Assembly (NCBI GenBank): GCA_035551935.1
Contig: DASZMJ010000597.1
Coordinates: 1 to 13,652 of the forward strand
Direction of reading: 5' to 3'
Origin: DASZMJ01 sp035551935
GTDB taxonomy: Bacteria > Planctomycetota > Planctomycetia > Isosphaerales > Isosphaeraceae
Length of the DNA stretch: 13,652 bases
A program made the translations under genes and the position numbers. Below, one piece after another: positions 1 through 7,693 of the stretch. The notes under the pieces were generated by a model, which saw only the letters and a list, made by a program, of their open reading frames with translations, was not told the origin of the DNA and did not search any database. Each line of letters starts with the position of its first letter. The stretch's first letter is position 1.

Positions 1-146
1 TGGGTGGCGGGGGCCTTGAAGACGGGGAGGATGTCGATCGGGATCATCTGCATGTACAGGACGCCCACGCCCAGGACGAGCATCGTCAGGGCCATGACCG
101 TCACCGCATAGGCGTTGCCCAGCGAGGCGCGGATTAAGCCATTCAT
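1..146 (-). CDS. RND-family efflux transporter permease, N-terminal fragment
   Basis: This is the start of a gene that runs off the left edge; only 48 codons are visible. The peptide begins MNGLIRASLGNAYAV, has a hydrophobic segment at about residues 12-30 (first transmembrane helix), then PIDILPVFKAPA at residues 36-47. A first helix followed by P-x-D-x-x-P-x-F/V is the typical N-terminus of AcrB/CzcA-type RND pumps, which use proton influx to export drugs or metals across the inner membrane and periplasm. Substrate cannot be told from this fragment. A GGTGGAG stretch about 11 bases upstream of the ATG at 146 could be the ribosome binding site. It lies downstream of, and in the same direction as, the two genes at 288-1726, so it may share their transcript. 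The family call is fairly secure; everything beyond the first helix is outside the window. Confidence 0.8.
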   Translation of the reverse strand, partial: MNGLIRASLGNAYAVTVMALTMLVLGVGVLYMQMIPIDILPVFKAPAT

Positions 147-287
147 CGGGTCGAGTGCTCCACCGAAATCGGCACAAGCGGAATGGAATGGAACGGCGCC
201 TCGGCGGGCGCCGATGCGAGGTGGGAGGGTGGGCCGACGGTTTCCGGGACGGCCCGGGGGGGAGGGGGGGAGGGGACCCGGCGGCCG

Positions 288-638
288 TCAGCAGCGGAGG
301 GGGGAATGTCGCGGGGAGGCGGGGGCGACGCGGCCGCCGAGGGGGGCGGCGACCGCGGCGAGCTCCAATTCGGCCGCGGCCCGCGCCATCCCCGGCGTCG
401 AGGCGACGGACCAGCGGAGGCGGTCCGACAGGCCCACGCCCCGCGCCGCGTTCGGCCAGGCGCAGACCCGCAGGACCAAGGCCCCGCCGCCGTGCCGCGC
501 GTCGCCGGCGTGGTGGATGGCCAGCGGCGCGACCGCGGCCCGGGCTACCAGGGCCAGCAGCACCGCGCGCCGCAGCAGGCGCGCCAGGCATGCGGCCCGT
601 CGGTCCTGCGCTCGGGAGGGTGGTTCGGCGACCGACAT
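288..638 (-). CDS. Small hypothetical protein with one hydrophobic segment
   Basis: This 116-residue protein matches no family I recognise. The reading frame has the strong G/C third-position bias of its neighbours, which argues that it is real. From ATG 638 the protein has a basic, Arg-rich start, then a hydrophobic stretch (AVLLALVARAAVAPLAI, about residues 25-41), so it is probably membrane-anchored or exported by an N-terminal signal anchor. The rest is Ala/Arg-rich, with a GGGALVLRVCAWPNAARG segment and no catalytic motif I can name. The frame is open upstream to 740, but that start would overlap the end of the preceding TPR gene. ATG 638 has an AAAGGG about 11 bases upstream and is preferred. 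It lies between the TPR gene and the RND permease on the same strand, so it could be an accessory to the pump, but this is inference from position only. Confidence 0.55.
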   Translation of the reverse strand: MSVAEPPSRAQDRRAACLARLLRRAVLLALVARAAVAPLAIHHAGDARHGGGALVLRVCAWPNAARGVGLSDRLRWSVASTPGMARAAAELELAAVAAPLGGRVAPASPRHSPLRC

Positions 639-736
639 CGTACGTGACCCTTTCGCGTCGTCCCACGTTAAGGCTATCGTAGGACGCCCGCCGAAGCAAG
701 GCGAGGCCCGGCCGACCCAACCCGACCCAACCCGGC

Positions 737-1726
737 TCAACGCGCCGCCGGGGCCGTCTCGCGGTAGGGCTGGCCCCGGCGATAGAGGGCCAGCCGCGCC
801 TCGAACCGCGACCGGCGGGCCGGGTCGGTGTGCGGCAGCACGGCGAGGGCACGCTCCTGCCAGCGGACCGCCGCGGCGAAGTCGCCGACCTCGGCGCTGG
901 CCGCGGCGAGGGTGCCGAGGTTGAACGGGTTCTGCCAGCGGTTCAGCTCGCAGGCCCTCCGCGACGACTCCAGCGCCTTGCGGCCGTCGCGGTACTTCGA
1001 CTCCGGGCAGGTCGCCCAGATCCAGGCCCGGTTGTTGTAGCCCCAGGCGTTGTGCGGGTCGATCCGGACGATCTCCGAGTCGTCGGCGATCGCCTCGTCG
1101 TACCGGCCCGAGGCGACGTACGCGGCGGCCCGGTTGTTCAGGGCCACGGTGTAGCGCGGGTCGAGCCGGATGGCCTCGGAGTAGTCGGCGATGGCCCGGT
1201 CGAACTCCTTCAGCGCGGCCCGCGCGACGCCCCGGTTGTTGTGGACGACGGCGGCCTTCGGGTCGATCCGCAAGGCCGCGTCGAAGTCGGCGATCGCCTC
1301 GTCGAACTGCTTGCGGTCGAGGTAGACGTTGCCCCGCGCGTTGTACAACGGGGCGCAGTCGGCCGCCGACCGGACCCGCAGCTCGGACGTGAAGTAGTCG
1401 ATCGCCTTGTCGTAGGCGATGACCTCGTGCGACCGGACCCAGCCGTGCACCGCGGCGTTCTCGGCGACCAGCAGCAGCCGGTCGGCCTCGGCCCGCTCGA
1501 CGCGATAGACGCGGAAGATCCGGTAGTCGTGGCCGGTCGCCAGCGCCTTGCCCCGCCCCTCGTCGTCGACGATCTTGCCGCCGTCCTTGAGGATCGTCCC
1601 GTATCGCGTGATGACCCGCTTGCCCTTCGAGTCGTCCCCGCCCCGGGCGACGGCCCCGGTCGCGCCCAGCGCCACGGCCAGGCCGACGACTGCGGCCCTC
1701 CTGCCGATCGATCCCGGAGGCTTCAT
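737..1726 (-). CDS. Exported tetratricopeptide-repeat protein
   Basis: A 329-residue protein with a signal peptide (basic MKPPGSIGRR, then a hydrophobic Ala/Val/Leu core to about residue 28). Residues 35-115 resemble the small SH3-like region often found before TPRs in planctomycete proteins, including GWVRSHEVIAYDKAIDYFT. Four TPR units follow at about 125-157, 158-190, 191-224 and 225-261, recognisable by N-R-G/A-x-A-Y...F/Y-D-x-A-I-A-D...I-x-L/I-D-P. The C-terminus has a further weaker helical pair. TPRs are protein-protein interaction scaffolds; the partner is unknown. The start at 1726 is favoured because AGGAG lies six bases upstream and a signal peptide follows at once. The frame stays open to 1792 but without such a site. 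It is first of three same-strand genes leading to the RND pump. It faces away from the gene at 2151. Confidence 0.88.
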   Translation of the reverse strand: MKPPGSIGRRAAVVGLAVALGATGAVARGGDDSKGKRVITRYGTILKDGGKIVDDEGRGKALATGHDYRIFRVYRVERAEADRLLLVAENAAVHGWVRSHEVIAYDKAIDYFTSELRVRSAADCAPLYNARGNVYLDRKQFDEAIADFDAALRIDPKAAVVHNNRGVARAALKEFDRAIADYSEAIRLDPRYTVALNNRAAAYVASGRYDEAIADDSEIVRIDPHNAWGYNNRAWIWATCPESKYRDGRKALESSRRACELNRWQNPFNLGTLAAASAEVGDFAAAVRWQERALAVLPHTDPARRSRFEARLALYRRGQPYRETAPAAR

Positions 1727-2150
1727 GACACTCCTATCCCCCATCGATCCACGAGGACGATCCCGTCCCGTCCCGAGCCCAGTTTGCGACATGCCCCCGG
1801 GTCGTGCAAGAGGATTCCGGCGTGAGCGCTCGACAGGCCGATGTCACCCACGACGGTTTTATTTCGGCACGGCACCGAATAGCGGTGGCGCGGCCGTCGT
1901 CCATAGCCACTGGAGCCGGGCGACCCCGCCTTGGATTGGATCGATCGCCCCGCTCCACCCAAGACAGCACGCGATCACGATCCTCCCCCCTCCGGCGCCG
2001 GGCGTAACGCCCATCCCCCCCACCATCGCCGGACGATCCGATCGTCGTGTCCGAGGACCCGCCCGGATCACAGGGTTTGGGCCGCGCGGGCCGGATCGTC
2101 CCCGGTCTGCGCCAAGGTTTCCCTCGACAAACCTTGAGAGGTGATTGGCG
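1727..2150. other. Divergent intergenic region, no gene seen
   Basis: This 424-base stretch separates the leftward TPR gene from the rightward Gly/Met-rich gene, so it should hold both promoters. I see no convincing -35/-10 pair in either direction. It contains a short A/T-rich patch (ggttttatttc, about 1855-1865) and the hairpin at 2113-2136. Open frames that cross it look like antisense readings of flanking genes and lack a plausible start site. Confidence 0.6.
2113..2136 (+). promoter_or_regulatory. Leader hairpin next to the ribosome binding site
   Basis: A perfect 8-bp stem (CAAGGTTT at 2113-2120, AAACCTTG at 2129-2136) closes an 8-base loop. It ends at the first base of the GAGAGGTG Shine-Dalgarno sequence (2136-2143), which sits seven bases before the ATG at 2151. 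The position suggests a structure that could modulate ribosome access or protect the 5' end of the mRNA. No regulatory ligand or protein is implied by the sequence. Confidence 0.45.
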
Positions 2151-3824
2151 ATGACTCCACTACTGCGTGGATCGTGGTTCGCAGTGCTCACGTTCGGGCT
2201 CGCCGCCCTCGTCGCGGCCGGGCCCCTCCGCGCCGACGACGGCAAGAAAACCAGGGCCAACCACTCCTCGAAGCGCCCCGCCAAGGCCAACGCCCCGACC
2301 GAGGAGAACCTGCCGACGGTCGGCCTGCTCGACGGCCTCCGCGACGGCACGCTCAACGTCGTGGCCGAGGGGACCGGCGACGGCCAGATGCTCCTGACCG
2401 TCACCAACCAGTCGAATCGTCGCGTCCGCGTCATCCTCCCGCCGGGCCTCGTCGCCTCCGGCGCCGCCGGCCAGATGATGGGCGGCATGGGCATGATGGG
2501 CGGCGGCATGGGCGGCATGGGCGGCGGCGGCATGATGGGCGGCGGCATGGGCGGCATGGGCGGCGGCGGCATGATGGGCGGCGGCATGGGCGGCGGCATG
2601 GGCGGCGGCATGGGCGGCGGCATGGGCGGCGGCATGGGCGGCGGCCGCGGCGGCATGGGCGGCGGCATGGGCGGGATGCCCCGCGTGATGCCGCCGATGA
2701 TGGGCCTGATGATGACCGGCAACCTCATCCAGCAACTCGTCGCCCCCGGTACCTGGAAGCCGATGCGGATGATGGGTGGCATGGGCATGATGGGCGGCGG
2801 CATGGGCATGATGGGCGGCGGCATGCGGTCGGTGCCGCCGACCGGCCCGCTGGCCGCCGACATCAAGCCCCGCCAGACGCAGAGCCTGGCGACGCCGCTG
2901 GTCAGCCTGGTGGACCCGAAGAAGGTGCCGCAGATCGTGCCGCCGGCCAGGGGGGAGCGGCTCCAGCTCGGCGACATCGGCGAGGTGAGCCCCGACCAGA
3001 CGCTCCAGGACGCCTTGCGGCGGCTGGCGGCGACGAAGGCCCCGCTGGGCGTCTCGCAGTTGGTCCTCTGGAAACTCCGGGGGATGAGCTGGGACGAGCT
3101 GGCCCAGATCTCGAAGGGATGGGCCAATGAGCATGAAATGGCCCTGGCGAAGCGGTTCGTCGCCGACCTGGAGGCGGCCCGCAAGTCGGGCCGGCCGCAG
3201 GCGGACCCGGCCGCGCCGGCGTCGGAGTCGGGGGTCCTGTACTACGAGGTCGTCGCGGTCGGCGGGGCCGACTCGGCGCTGGCGGGCGAGGTCCGCAAGC
3301 TGCTGGACGACCGCACGGTCATCGGCCTGAAGGCCCGCTCGGGCATCCCCGCGAGCCCCGACGGGCCGGCCCTGGCCTGCCGGGTCCGGCCCGCGGCCGA
3401 CGGCAAGACGGTCAAGGTCGAGGTCCTGACGTCGGGCCCGGCCGGCAAGCGCTGGCTGCCGCTGGGCGAGTCGGTCGTGAAGCTGGCGGAGGCCGACCCG
3501 AAGGTCCCGAGGGCGGCGGTCGTCGCCGACGCGATGGCCGAGGGGGTGCTGGGCAAGGCCCTGAAGCTCCAGCTCGTCAACGGCCCGAAGGTCAAGAAGA
3601 AGGCAACTTTCCGGGTCGTGGTCGAGAACGCCTCGCCGTTCGTCCTGAACGGGATCGCGGTCGCGGGCGTCGCGCCGGCCAAGGACCAGCCGCCGACGAC
3701 CCTGGCCGGCATCCACCTGCCGCCGCACCAGGCCTTGGCCGTCGACGCCTCGGCCGACGCGGTCGACCGGCTCGGCCTGCGGCGGGGCGTCCGGGCCCTG
3801 GCCGCCGACCTCAGCGGCCTCTGA
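2151..3824 (+). CDS. Exported Gly/Met-rich protein of unknown function
   Basis: A 557-residue protein whose family I do not recognise beyond its planctomycete character. It begins with a signal peptide (MTPLLRGSWFAVLTFGLAALVAAGPLRA), then a short globular part with LTVTNQSNRRVRVILPPGLV at about 83-102. This reads like a beta-sandwich strand pair seen in proteins that comment on extracellular or envelope context. Residues 109-181 are almost wholly Gly and Met (GGGMGGM units), and a second Met/Gly block sits at about 206-226. The C-terminal half (about 235-557) is ordinary sequence, with an Asn-Glu-His-Glu-Met helical segment near 325 and a beta-rich end. ATG 2151 has GAGAGGTG seven bases upstream; a TTG at 2145 is a poorer alternative. 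Met-rich tracts can bind copper(I) or act as flexible surfaces; nothing here decides this. It stands alone, followed by hairpins before the RNase D gene. Confidence 0.82.
   Translation: MTPLLRGSWFAVLTFGLAALVAAGPLRADDGKKTRANHSSKRPAKANAPTEENLPTVGLLDGLRDGTLNVVAEGTGDGQMLLTVTNQSNRRVRVILPPGLVASGAAGQMMGGMGMMGGGMGGMGGGGMMGGGMGGMGGGGMMGGGMGGGMGGGMGGGMGGGMGGGRGGMGGGMGGMPRVMPPMMGLMMTGNLIQQLVAPGTWKPMRMMGGMGMMGGGMGMMGGGMRSVPPTGPLAADIKPRQTQSLATPLVSLVDPKKVPQIVPPARGERLQLGDIGEVSPDQTLQDALRRLAATKAPLGVSQLVLWKLRGMSWDELAQISKGWANEHEMALAKRFVADLEAARKSGRPQADPAAPASESGVLYYEVVAVGGADSALAGEVRKLLDDRTVIGLKARSGIPASPDGPALACRVRPAADGKTVKVEVLTSGPAGKRWLPLGESVVKLAEADPKVPRAAVVADAMAEGVLGKALKLQLVNGPKVKKKATFRVVVENASPFVLNGIAVAGVAPAKDQPPTTLAGIHLPPHQALAVDASADAVDRLGLRRGVRALAADLSGL
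2475..2690 (+). repeat. In-gene Gly/Met coding repeat (12-bp unit)
   Basis: The DNA encoding the Gly/Met tract is a run of ATGGGCGGC-type units. At about 2586-2645 the 12-bp unit ATGGGCGGCGGC is repeated five times in tandem without change; flanking units vary as ATGATGGGCGGC. Such a run can expand or contract in steps of 12 bp without breaking the frame. It is also a likely place for assembly or sequencing error. Confidence 0.85.
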
Positions 3825-3829
3825 GCCGA

Positions 3830-3847
3830 CCGGCCCTGCCCGGCCGG
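3830..3847 (+). terminator. Short GC hairpin after the Gly/Met-rich gene
   Basis: CCGGCC at 3830-3835 pairs with GGCCGG at 3842-3847 around a 6-base loop, five bases past the stop codon. There is no U-tract, so it is only a weak candidate for a terminator or a 3'-end stabilising structure. Confidence 0.25.
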
Positions 3848-3865
3848 CGGCGGGTTGCCAGCGGC

Positions 3866-3899
3866 GGGGGGCTCCGCGATAATCCGCGGTCAGCCCCCC
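3866..3899 (+). terminator. Strong two-part hairpin upstream of RNase D gene
   Basis: GGGGGGCT (3866-3873) pairs with AGCCCCCC (3892-3899). Inside it CCGCG (3874-3878) pairs with CGCGG (3885-3889) around the loop ATAATC, with a two-base bulge on the 3' side. The 13 base pairs are mostly G-C. It lies 42 bases after the stop of the preceding gene and 32 bases before the next ATG. It may end transcription of the upstream gene or form the leader of the downstream one. No U-run follows, so a simple intrinsic terminator is not certain. Confidence 0.5.
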
Positions 3900-3931
3900 T
3901 GTCGCCCAACCCGTGGAGGCGCCCGGAGCCG

Positions 3932-5116
3932 ATGGCGGATGCCGAGCCGTTGATCACCACCGCGGCGGGCCTCTCCGAGCTGGTCGACCGGCTCCGGGCG
4001 GCCCGCCGGTTCGCGTTCGACACCGAGTTCGTCTCCGAGGAGACGTTCGAGCCGGTCCTCTGCCTGATCCAGGTCGCGACCCGCGACCTGCTGGCGGCCG
4101 TGGACCCCCTGGCCGTCGCCGACCTCGCGCCGTTCTGGGACGTCGTCTTCGACCCGGGCGTCGAGGTCGTCATGCACGCCGCCGGCGAGGACCTGCGGAT
4201 CGCCCGGCAGCGGACCGGCAACGTGCCCGCCCGGGTCGTCGACGTCCAGATCGCCGCCGGCCTGGTCGGCCTCGGCTTCCCGCTCTCGCTGGTCAACCTC
4301 GTCCGCCAGGGGCTCGGGATCGCGCTGGCCGGCAGCGAGACCCGGACCGACTGGCGCAGGCGCCCGCTCAGCCCGGCGCAGCTCGACTACGCCCTGGACG
4401 ACGTCCGCCACCTGCTCGAGCTGGCCGACGCCCTCCAGGGGCAGCTCGACGCGCTGGGCCGGTCCTCCTGGGCCGAGGCCGAGTACGCCGACTTCCTGGC
4501 CGCGATCCGCGACCGCAACGACGAGGACCGCTGGCGACGCCTGCCGGGCCTGCACCAGCTCAGCCGCCGGGGCCTCGAGGCCGCCCGGCGGCTGGCCGGC
4601 TGGCGGGCCGACGAGGCCCGACGCGCCAACCGGCCGGTCCGCCAGGTGCTCCGCGACGACCTCCTCGTCGCCATCGCCAAGCGATTGCCCGCCAACCGCA
4701 AGGACCTCGAGGCCCTCCGCGACTTCAACCGGTCGCACCTGACGCCCCACGCCCACCGCATCCTCGCCGCGGTCGAGGCCGCCCGCGCGGTGCCGGCCGA
4801 CGACCTGCCCGAGCACCCCCCGAGGCACGACGACGGCCCCGGCCTGACGATGGTCGTCGGCCTGCTCGGCGCGGCCCTGGCCCAGTGCGCGGCGCAGGGG
4901 CAGGTGGCCTCGGGATTGGTCGGCTCGGTCGGCGACCTCAAGGATCTCGTCCGCTGGCACCTCGACGGCCGCCCCGAGGATCGCCGGCCCGCGCTCGTCC
5001 GCGGCTGGCGCGACGAGGCCTGCGGCCGCGTCCTGCTCGACGTCCTCGCCGGCCGCCGCTCCCTCCGCGTCGCCGACCCCGCCGCCGACGTCCCCGTCGC
5101 CCTCGACCCGGTCTGA
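3932..5116 (+). CDS. rnd: Ribonuclease D (DEDD 3'-5' exoribonuclease with HRDC)
   Basis: A 394-residue cytoplasmic enzyme that trims the 3' ends of structured RNAs such as tRNA precursors by two-metal-ion hydrolysis. The DEDD exonuclease signature is complete: FDTEF supplies D30 and E32 (motif I), HAAGEDLRI supplies D87 (motif II), and YALDDVRHL supplies Y153 and D157 (motif III, Y-x3-D, the DEDDy subtype). LTxRDL-like and LVG...PLSLVNLV segments between them fit the fold, as does DWRRRPLS before motif III. An HRDC-like helical domain follows at about 205-290, with a poorly defined Asp/Arg-rich tail. The length is close to that of E. coli RNase D (about 375). GGAGG lies 12 bases before the ATG and GGAG three bases before, so the exact ribosome binding site is unclear. 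The hairpin at 3866-3899 precedes it. Confidence 0.93.
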   Translation: MADAEPLITTAAGLSELVDRLRAARRFAFDTEFVSEETFEPVLCLIQVATRDLLAAVDPLAVADLAPFWDVVFDPGVEVVMHAAGEDLRIARQRTGNVPARVVDVQIAAGLVGLGFPLSLVNLVRQGLGIALAGSETRTDWRRRPLSPAQLDYALDDVRHLLELADALQGQLDALGRSSWAEAEYADFLAAIRDRNDEDRWRRLPGLHQLSRRGLEAARRLAGWRADEARRANRPVRQVLRDDLLVAIAKRLPANRKDLEALRDFNRSHLTPHAHRILAAVEAARAVPADDLPEHPPRHDDGPGLTMVVGLLGAALAQCAAQGQVASGLVGSVGDLKDLVRWHLDGRPEDRRPALVRGWRDEACGRVLLDVLAGRRSLRVADPAADVPVALDPV

Positions 5117-5222
5117 CGCCCTGGCCGCGCTCGCGGTCACTTTCGCCGCCTCCTGCCGCGGTCCTCGGTCATTGGTCATCGGAACTTATGTCATTGTCCG
5201 CTGGCCTCATCCCCGGTGCCCC

Positions 5223-6068
5223 ATGAAGCGCATCGTCAGTTGCTACACCAACTGCTACGGCCCCGCCGGGGTCCGCGAGGCGGCGCGGAGGATCAGGGAC
5301 GCGGGCATCGATCACCTGGAGCTGGCCCTCCGCGGGCATGACTTCGGCGGCCTGGTCATCCCCGAATCGGCGGTGATCACCGAGGAGGCCGACGACGCCA
5401 CCGCCTCGGCCTTCCGCGACGAGCTGGCCCGCCTGGGGGTGGCGGTCAGCGGCTGCAACGTCGGCGGGGCCGACATCCGGACGGTCGAGGGGGTCGAGCG
5501 GACCGAGCGTCGCATCCGGTTCGCCCGCCGCTGGTTCGGCGTCGATGTCGTCGTCTCGGGCGCGGGCCGGCCGGAGGACGAGGCGCAACGCAAGGCCGTC
5601 CTCGGCCACCTCCGCCGGCTCGGCGACACCGCCGTTGGGCTCGGCGTGACGATCGCGCTGGAGACCCACGCGGGGCCGACGCAGGACGCATCCGCGATGC
5701 TGCGACTGATGGCCGACCTCGACCACCCCGCCGTCCGGCTCAACTTCGACACCGGCAACATCGCCTACTACAACCGCGGCGCCGACCCGGTCGCCGAACT
5801 CGAGCGGGTCGCCTCATTCGTCAAGAATGTTCATCTGAAGGACAACCGCGGTGGCTTCGAGGACTGGTACTTCCCGGCCCTGGGCGACGGCGGCGCCGTC
5901 GACTTCGCCCGCGTCCGCGACGTGCTCGACGCCGTCGGCTTCGTCGGCCCCTACACCGTCGAGCTCGAGGGCATCGCCGGCGAGCCCGAGCCCGGCCCCG
6001 ACGCCCGCCACGACCGCGTCCGCCGCAGCGTCGCGCATCTGCGCGCCTGCGGTTATTTCAACGAGTGA
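5223..6068 (+). CDS. Sugar phosphate isomerase/epimerase-like TIM-barrel protein
   Basis: A 281-residue protein of the xylose-isomerase-like TIM-barrel superfamily (AP endonuclease 2/IolE/Hyi-type), which isomerises or epimerises sugars and related ketoses using a divalent metal. The likely metal ligands are visible in order: E147 in IALETHAG, D176 in LNFDTGN, H204 in VKNVHLKDN, and E247 or E249 in YTVELEG. The N-terminal strand MKRIVSCYTNCYG and the DAGIDHLELA segment match barrel strands 1 and 2. The substrate cannot be assigned. ATG 5223 fits the family start, although I see no Shine-Dalgarno sequence before it. An upstream in-frame TTG at 5172 would add 17 residues that do not fit. The gap of 106 bases from the RNase D gene suggests independent expression. 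A long palindrome follows its stop. Confidence 0.88.
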   Translation: MKRIVSCYTNCYGPAGVREAARRIRDAGIDHLELALRGHDFGGLVIPESAVITEEADDATASAFRDELARLGVAVSGCNVGGADIRTVEGVERTERRIRFARRWFGVDVVVSGAGRPEDEAQRKAVLGHLRRLGDTAVGLGVTIALETHAGPTQDASAMLRLMADLDHPAVRLNFDTGNIAYYNRGADPVAELERVASFVKNVHLKDNRGGFEDWYFPALGDGGAVDFARVRDVLDAVGFVGPYTVELEGIAGEPEPGPDARHDRVRRSVAHLRACGYFNE

Positions 6069-6078
6069 TCTTGTCTTT

Positions 6079-6152
6079 TCTTCCGAACCCGATGCGCGAG
6101 CGAGGGCCTTCACGGAATAGAAGGCCCTCGCTCGCGCATCGGGTTCGGAAGA
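6079..6152. repeat. 33-bp perfect palindrome between convergent genes
   Basis: Bases 6079-6111 are the exact reverse complement of 6120-6152, with an 8-base loop (acggaata). G-U pairs would add about three more pairs at the base. It starts ten bases after the isomerase stop (plus strand) and ends 29 bases before the stop of the minus-strand heme protein gene. It is well placed to act as a bidirectional transcription terminator, although there is no clear U-run. Its left arm agrees at 27 of 31 positions with 12738-12768, so it belongs to a repeated family, not a one-off structure. Confidence 0.92.
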
Positions 6153-6181
6153 GGAACATAGGTTCATAACAACCGGGTGGC

Positions 6182-7684
6182 TCAATGGAACGCCCGGTTC
6201 CGGAAGAAGGCGTCGAGATTGGAGGGGTCGAGCTTGACGGGCTTGGCCTTGCGCTTCGGGTCGTCGGCCGGGGCCGGGGTCTTCGGCGCGACCCTCGCAG
6301 CTCCCGATGCCGGCGCGGCGGCCCTGGGGGGTGTGCTCGGGGGGACGCCGGCGACGCCGGGGACGTTGCCGGCGGGGAGGCGGGGGAGGGCCGGCCGGGG
6401 GGCGTTGCCGACGGGCTTGCCGCCGGCGACCAAAGGCGCGGCGAACGGGTTGCTGGCGCCGAGCGGGTAGACGGTCCGGAAGTCGGCGTCGGGGGGGACC
6501 GACGGGTGCCGGATCTCGACGCCGGGGGGCGTGGCGAAGGTGGTCTCCTTGCCCGATCGGTTCGGCGGCAGCACCCCGGCGTTCGGGGTCGGGGTCGCAT
6601 CGGCGGCGGGCGCGGTCGGGGCCGGGGCCCCGGCCCGATCGCTGGCGAAGCCGCCTGTGCTCCGCGACGGGGCCGCGGCCGTGAAGCCCGCCGGCCGGAC
6701 GTCGTCGTCGGGGGCGGCGCCGGGGCGGCCGGTCGGCTTGACCTGGAGCCGCCCGACCCAGACGGCGAAGACGCGATACGCCCGGTCGTTCCGGCCGCCG
6801 AGGATCGGCTTGCCCGTCGACGGGTGGTCGATGATGGAGCTGACCAGCAGCTCGCTCCGCGACGGCTTCTCCTGGTTGACGAGTTTGAGCGTCGCGTCGA
6901 GGTTGGTGCGCAGGAGCAAGGGGTCGTTGAGCTGGCGGGCGTTGCGGGCCTGGAGCAGGACGAACTTGCTCTCGGGGTGCTGCTCGTTGTGGCACGAGGC
7001 GCAGTGGCGCTGGAGCTCGGGGTGGACGAAGCTGGCGAACTCGCGGAACCGCTTGACGGCCAGGGCCGGCGGCAGGCCGTCGATGACCGGCGGGCCGGCG
7101 GCCACGGTGCGCGGTCGCGAGCCGCGGACGACGGCCGGGCTCAGCTCGCCGGGCCGGGCCCCGGCGGGGACGGGGACCTCGGCGCCGGTCCGGACGATCG
7201 CCGCGTCCTTGCCCCTGGCGTGGTCCTCCACGGCCTGGATGCCGTTGAGCATCGCGTGCGCCTGGCGGTTCTCCGGCTGGAGGTCCAGGATCGCGCGGAG
7301 CTGCTCCTTGGCCGGCTCGTCGAGCTTCTCGTGGATGCACCACTGCGCCAGCTTCAGGTGCTCGTCGGGGTCCCCCTCGGGGAGGCGGTCGCGCTTGTAT
7401 TTGTAGGCATCTTCGATCGTCGCGAAGACCTTCTCGACCCGTTTCTTGGGGACGTGCTGCTCGCCGAGCCGCTGCGCGACGAGGTAGCCGCCGTCCTCGG
7501 CCGTGATCTCGCCGCGGAGGACCTGGCCGTTGGTTAGCAGGGCCACCCGCCAGGCGGGCGGTTCGGTCGCCGTCGCGGCCGCGGGCGGCGCGGGCGCGGT
7601 CCCCTGGGCCGGGGCGGGCGAGGCGCCCCCGCATTGGGCCGCGGCCGCCAGGGCGGCGGTGAGGAGAAGGGATTTGGGTGACAT
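6182..7684 (-). CDS. Exported single-heme c-type cytochrome-like protein
   Basis: A 500-residue protein with an N-terminal signal sequence (MSPKSLLLTAALAAAAQ, cleavage probably near 27). Residues 45-90 (WRVALLTNGQVLRGEI...GYLVAQRLGEQHVPKKRVEKVF) form a small beta domain that I have seen in planctomycete exported proteins. It is followed by a helical segment to about 150 (AQWCIHEKLDEPAKEQLRAIL) that resembles a single TPR. The covalent heme site is CASCH at residues 228-232, preceded by FVHPELQRHC and followed by a fold that includes KPSRSELL and GRNDRAYRVFAVWV. From about 335 onward the sequence is low-complexity Pro/Ala. One heme site and no partner gene leave the redox role open. No Shine-Dalgarno is visible at ATG 7684; a promoter about ten bases upstream may explain this. 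Confidence 0.85.
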   Translation of the reverse strand: MSPKSLLLTAALAAAAQCGGASPAPAQGTAPAPPAAATATEPPAWRVALLTNGQVLRGEITAEDGGYLVAQRLGEQHVPKKRVEKVFATIEDAYKYKRDRLPEGDPDEHLKLAQWCIHEKLDEPAKEQLRAILDLQPENRQAHAMLNGIQAVEDHARGKDAAIVRTGAEVPVPAGARPGELSPAVVRGSRPRTVAAGPPVIDGLPPALAVKRFREFASFVHPELQRHCASCHNEQHPESKFVLLQARNARQLNDPLLLRTNLDATLKLVNQEKPSRSELLVSSIIDHPSTGKPILGGRNDRAYRVFAVWVGRLQVKPTGRPGAAPDDDVRPAGFTAAAPSRSTGGFASDRAGAPAPTAPAADATPTPNAGVLPPNRSGKETTFATPPGVEIRHPSVPPDADFRTVYPLGASNPFAAPLVAGGKPVGNAPRPALPRLPAGNVPGVAGVPPSTPPRAAAPASGAARVAPKTPAPADDPKRKAKPVKLDPSNLDAFFRNRAFH

Positions 7685-7693
7685 GGTGGCGGG

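Noticed and set aside
1859..3728. Long minus-strand frames opposite the Gly/Met-rich gene
   Set aside because: Their Pro/Met or His/Ala repeats are the complement of the GGCATG repeat, and they lack starts with ribosome binding sites.
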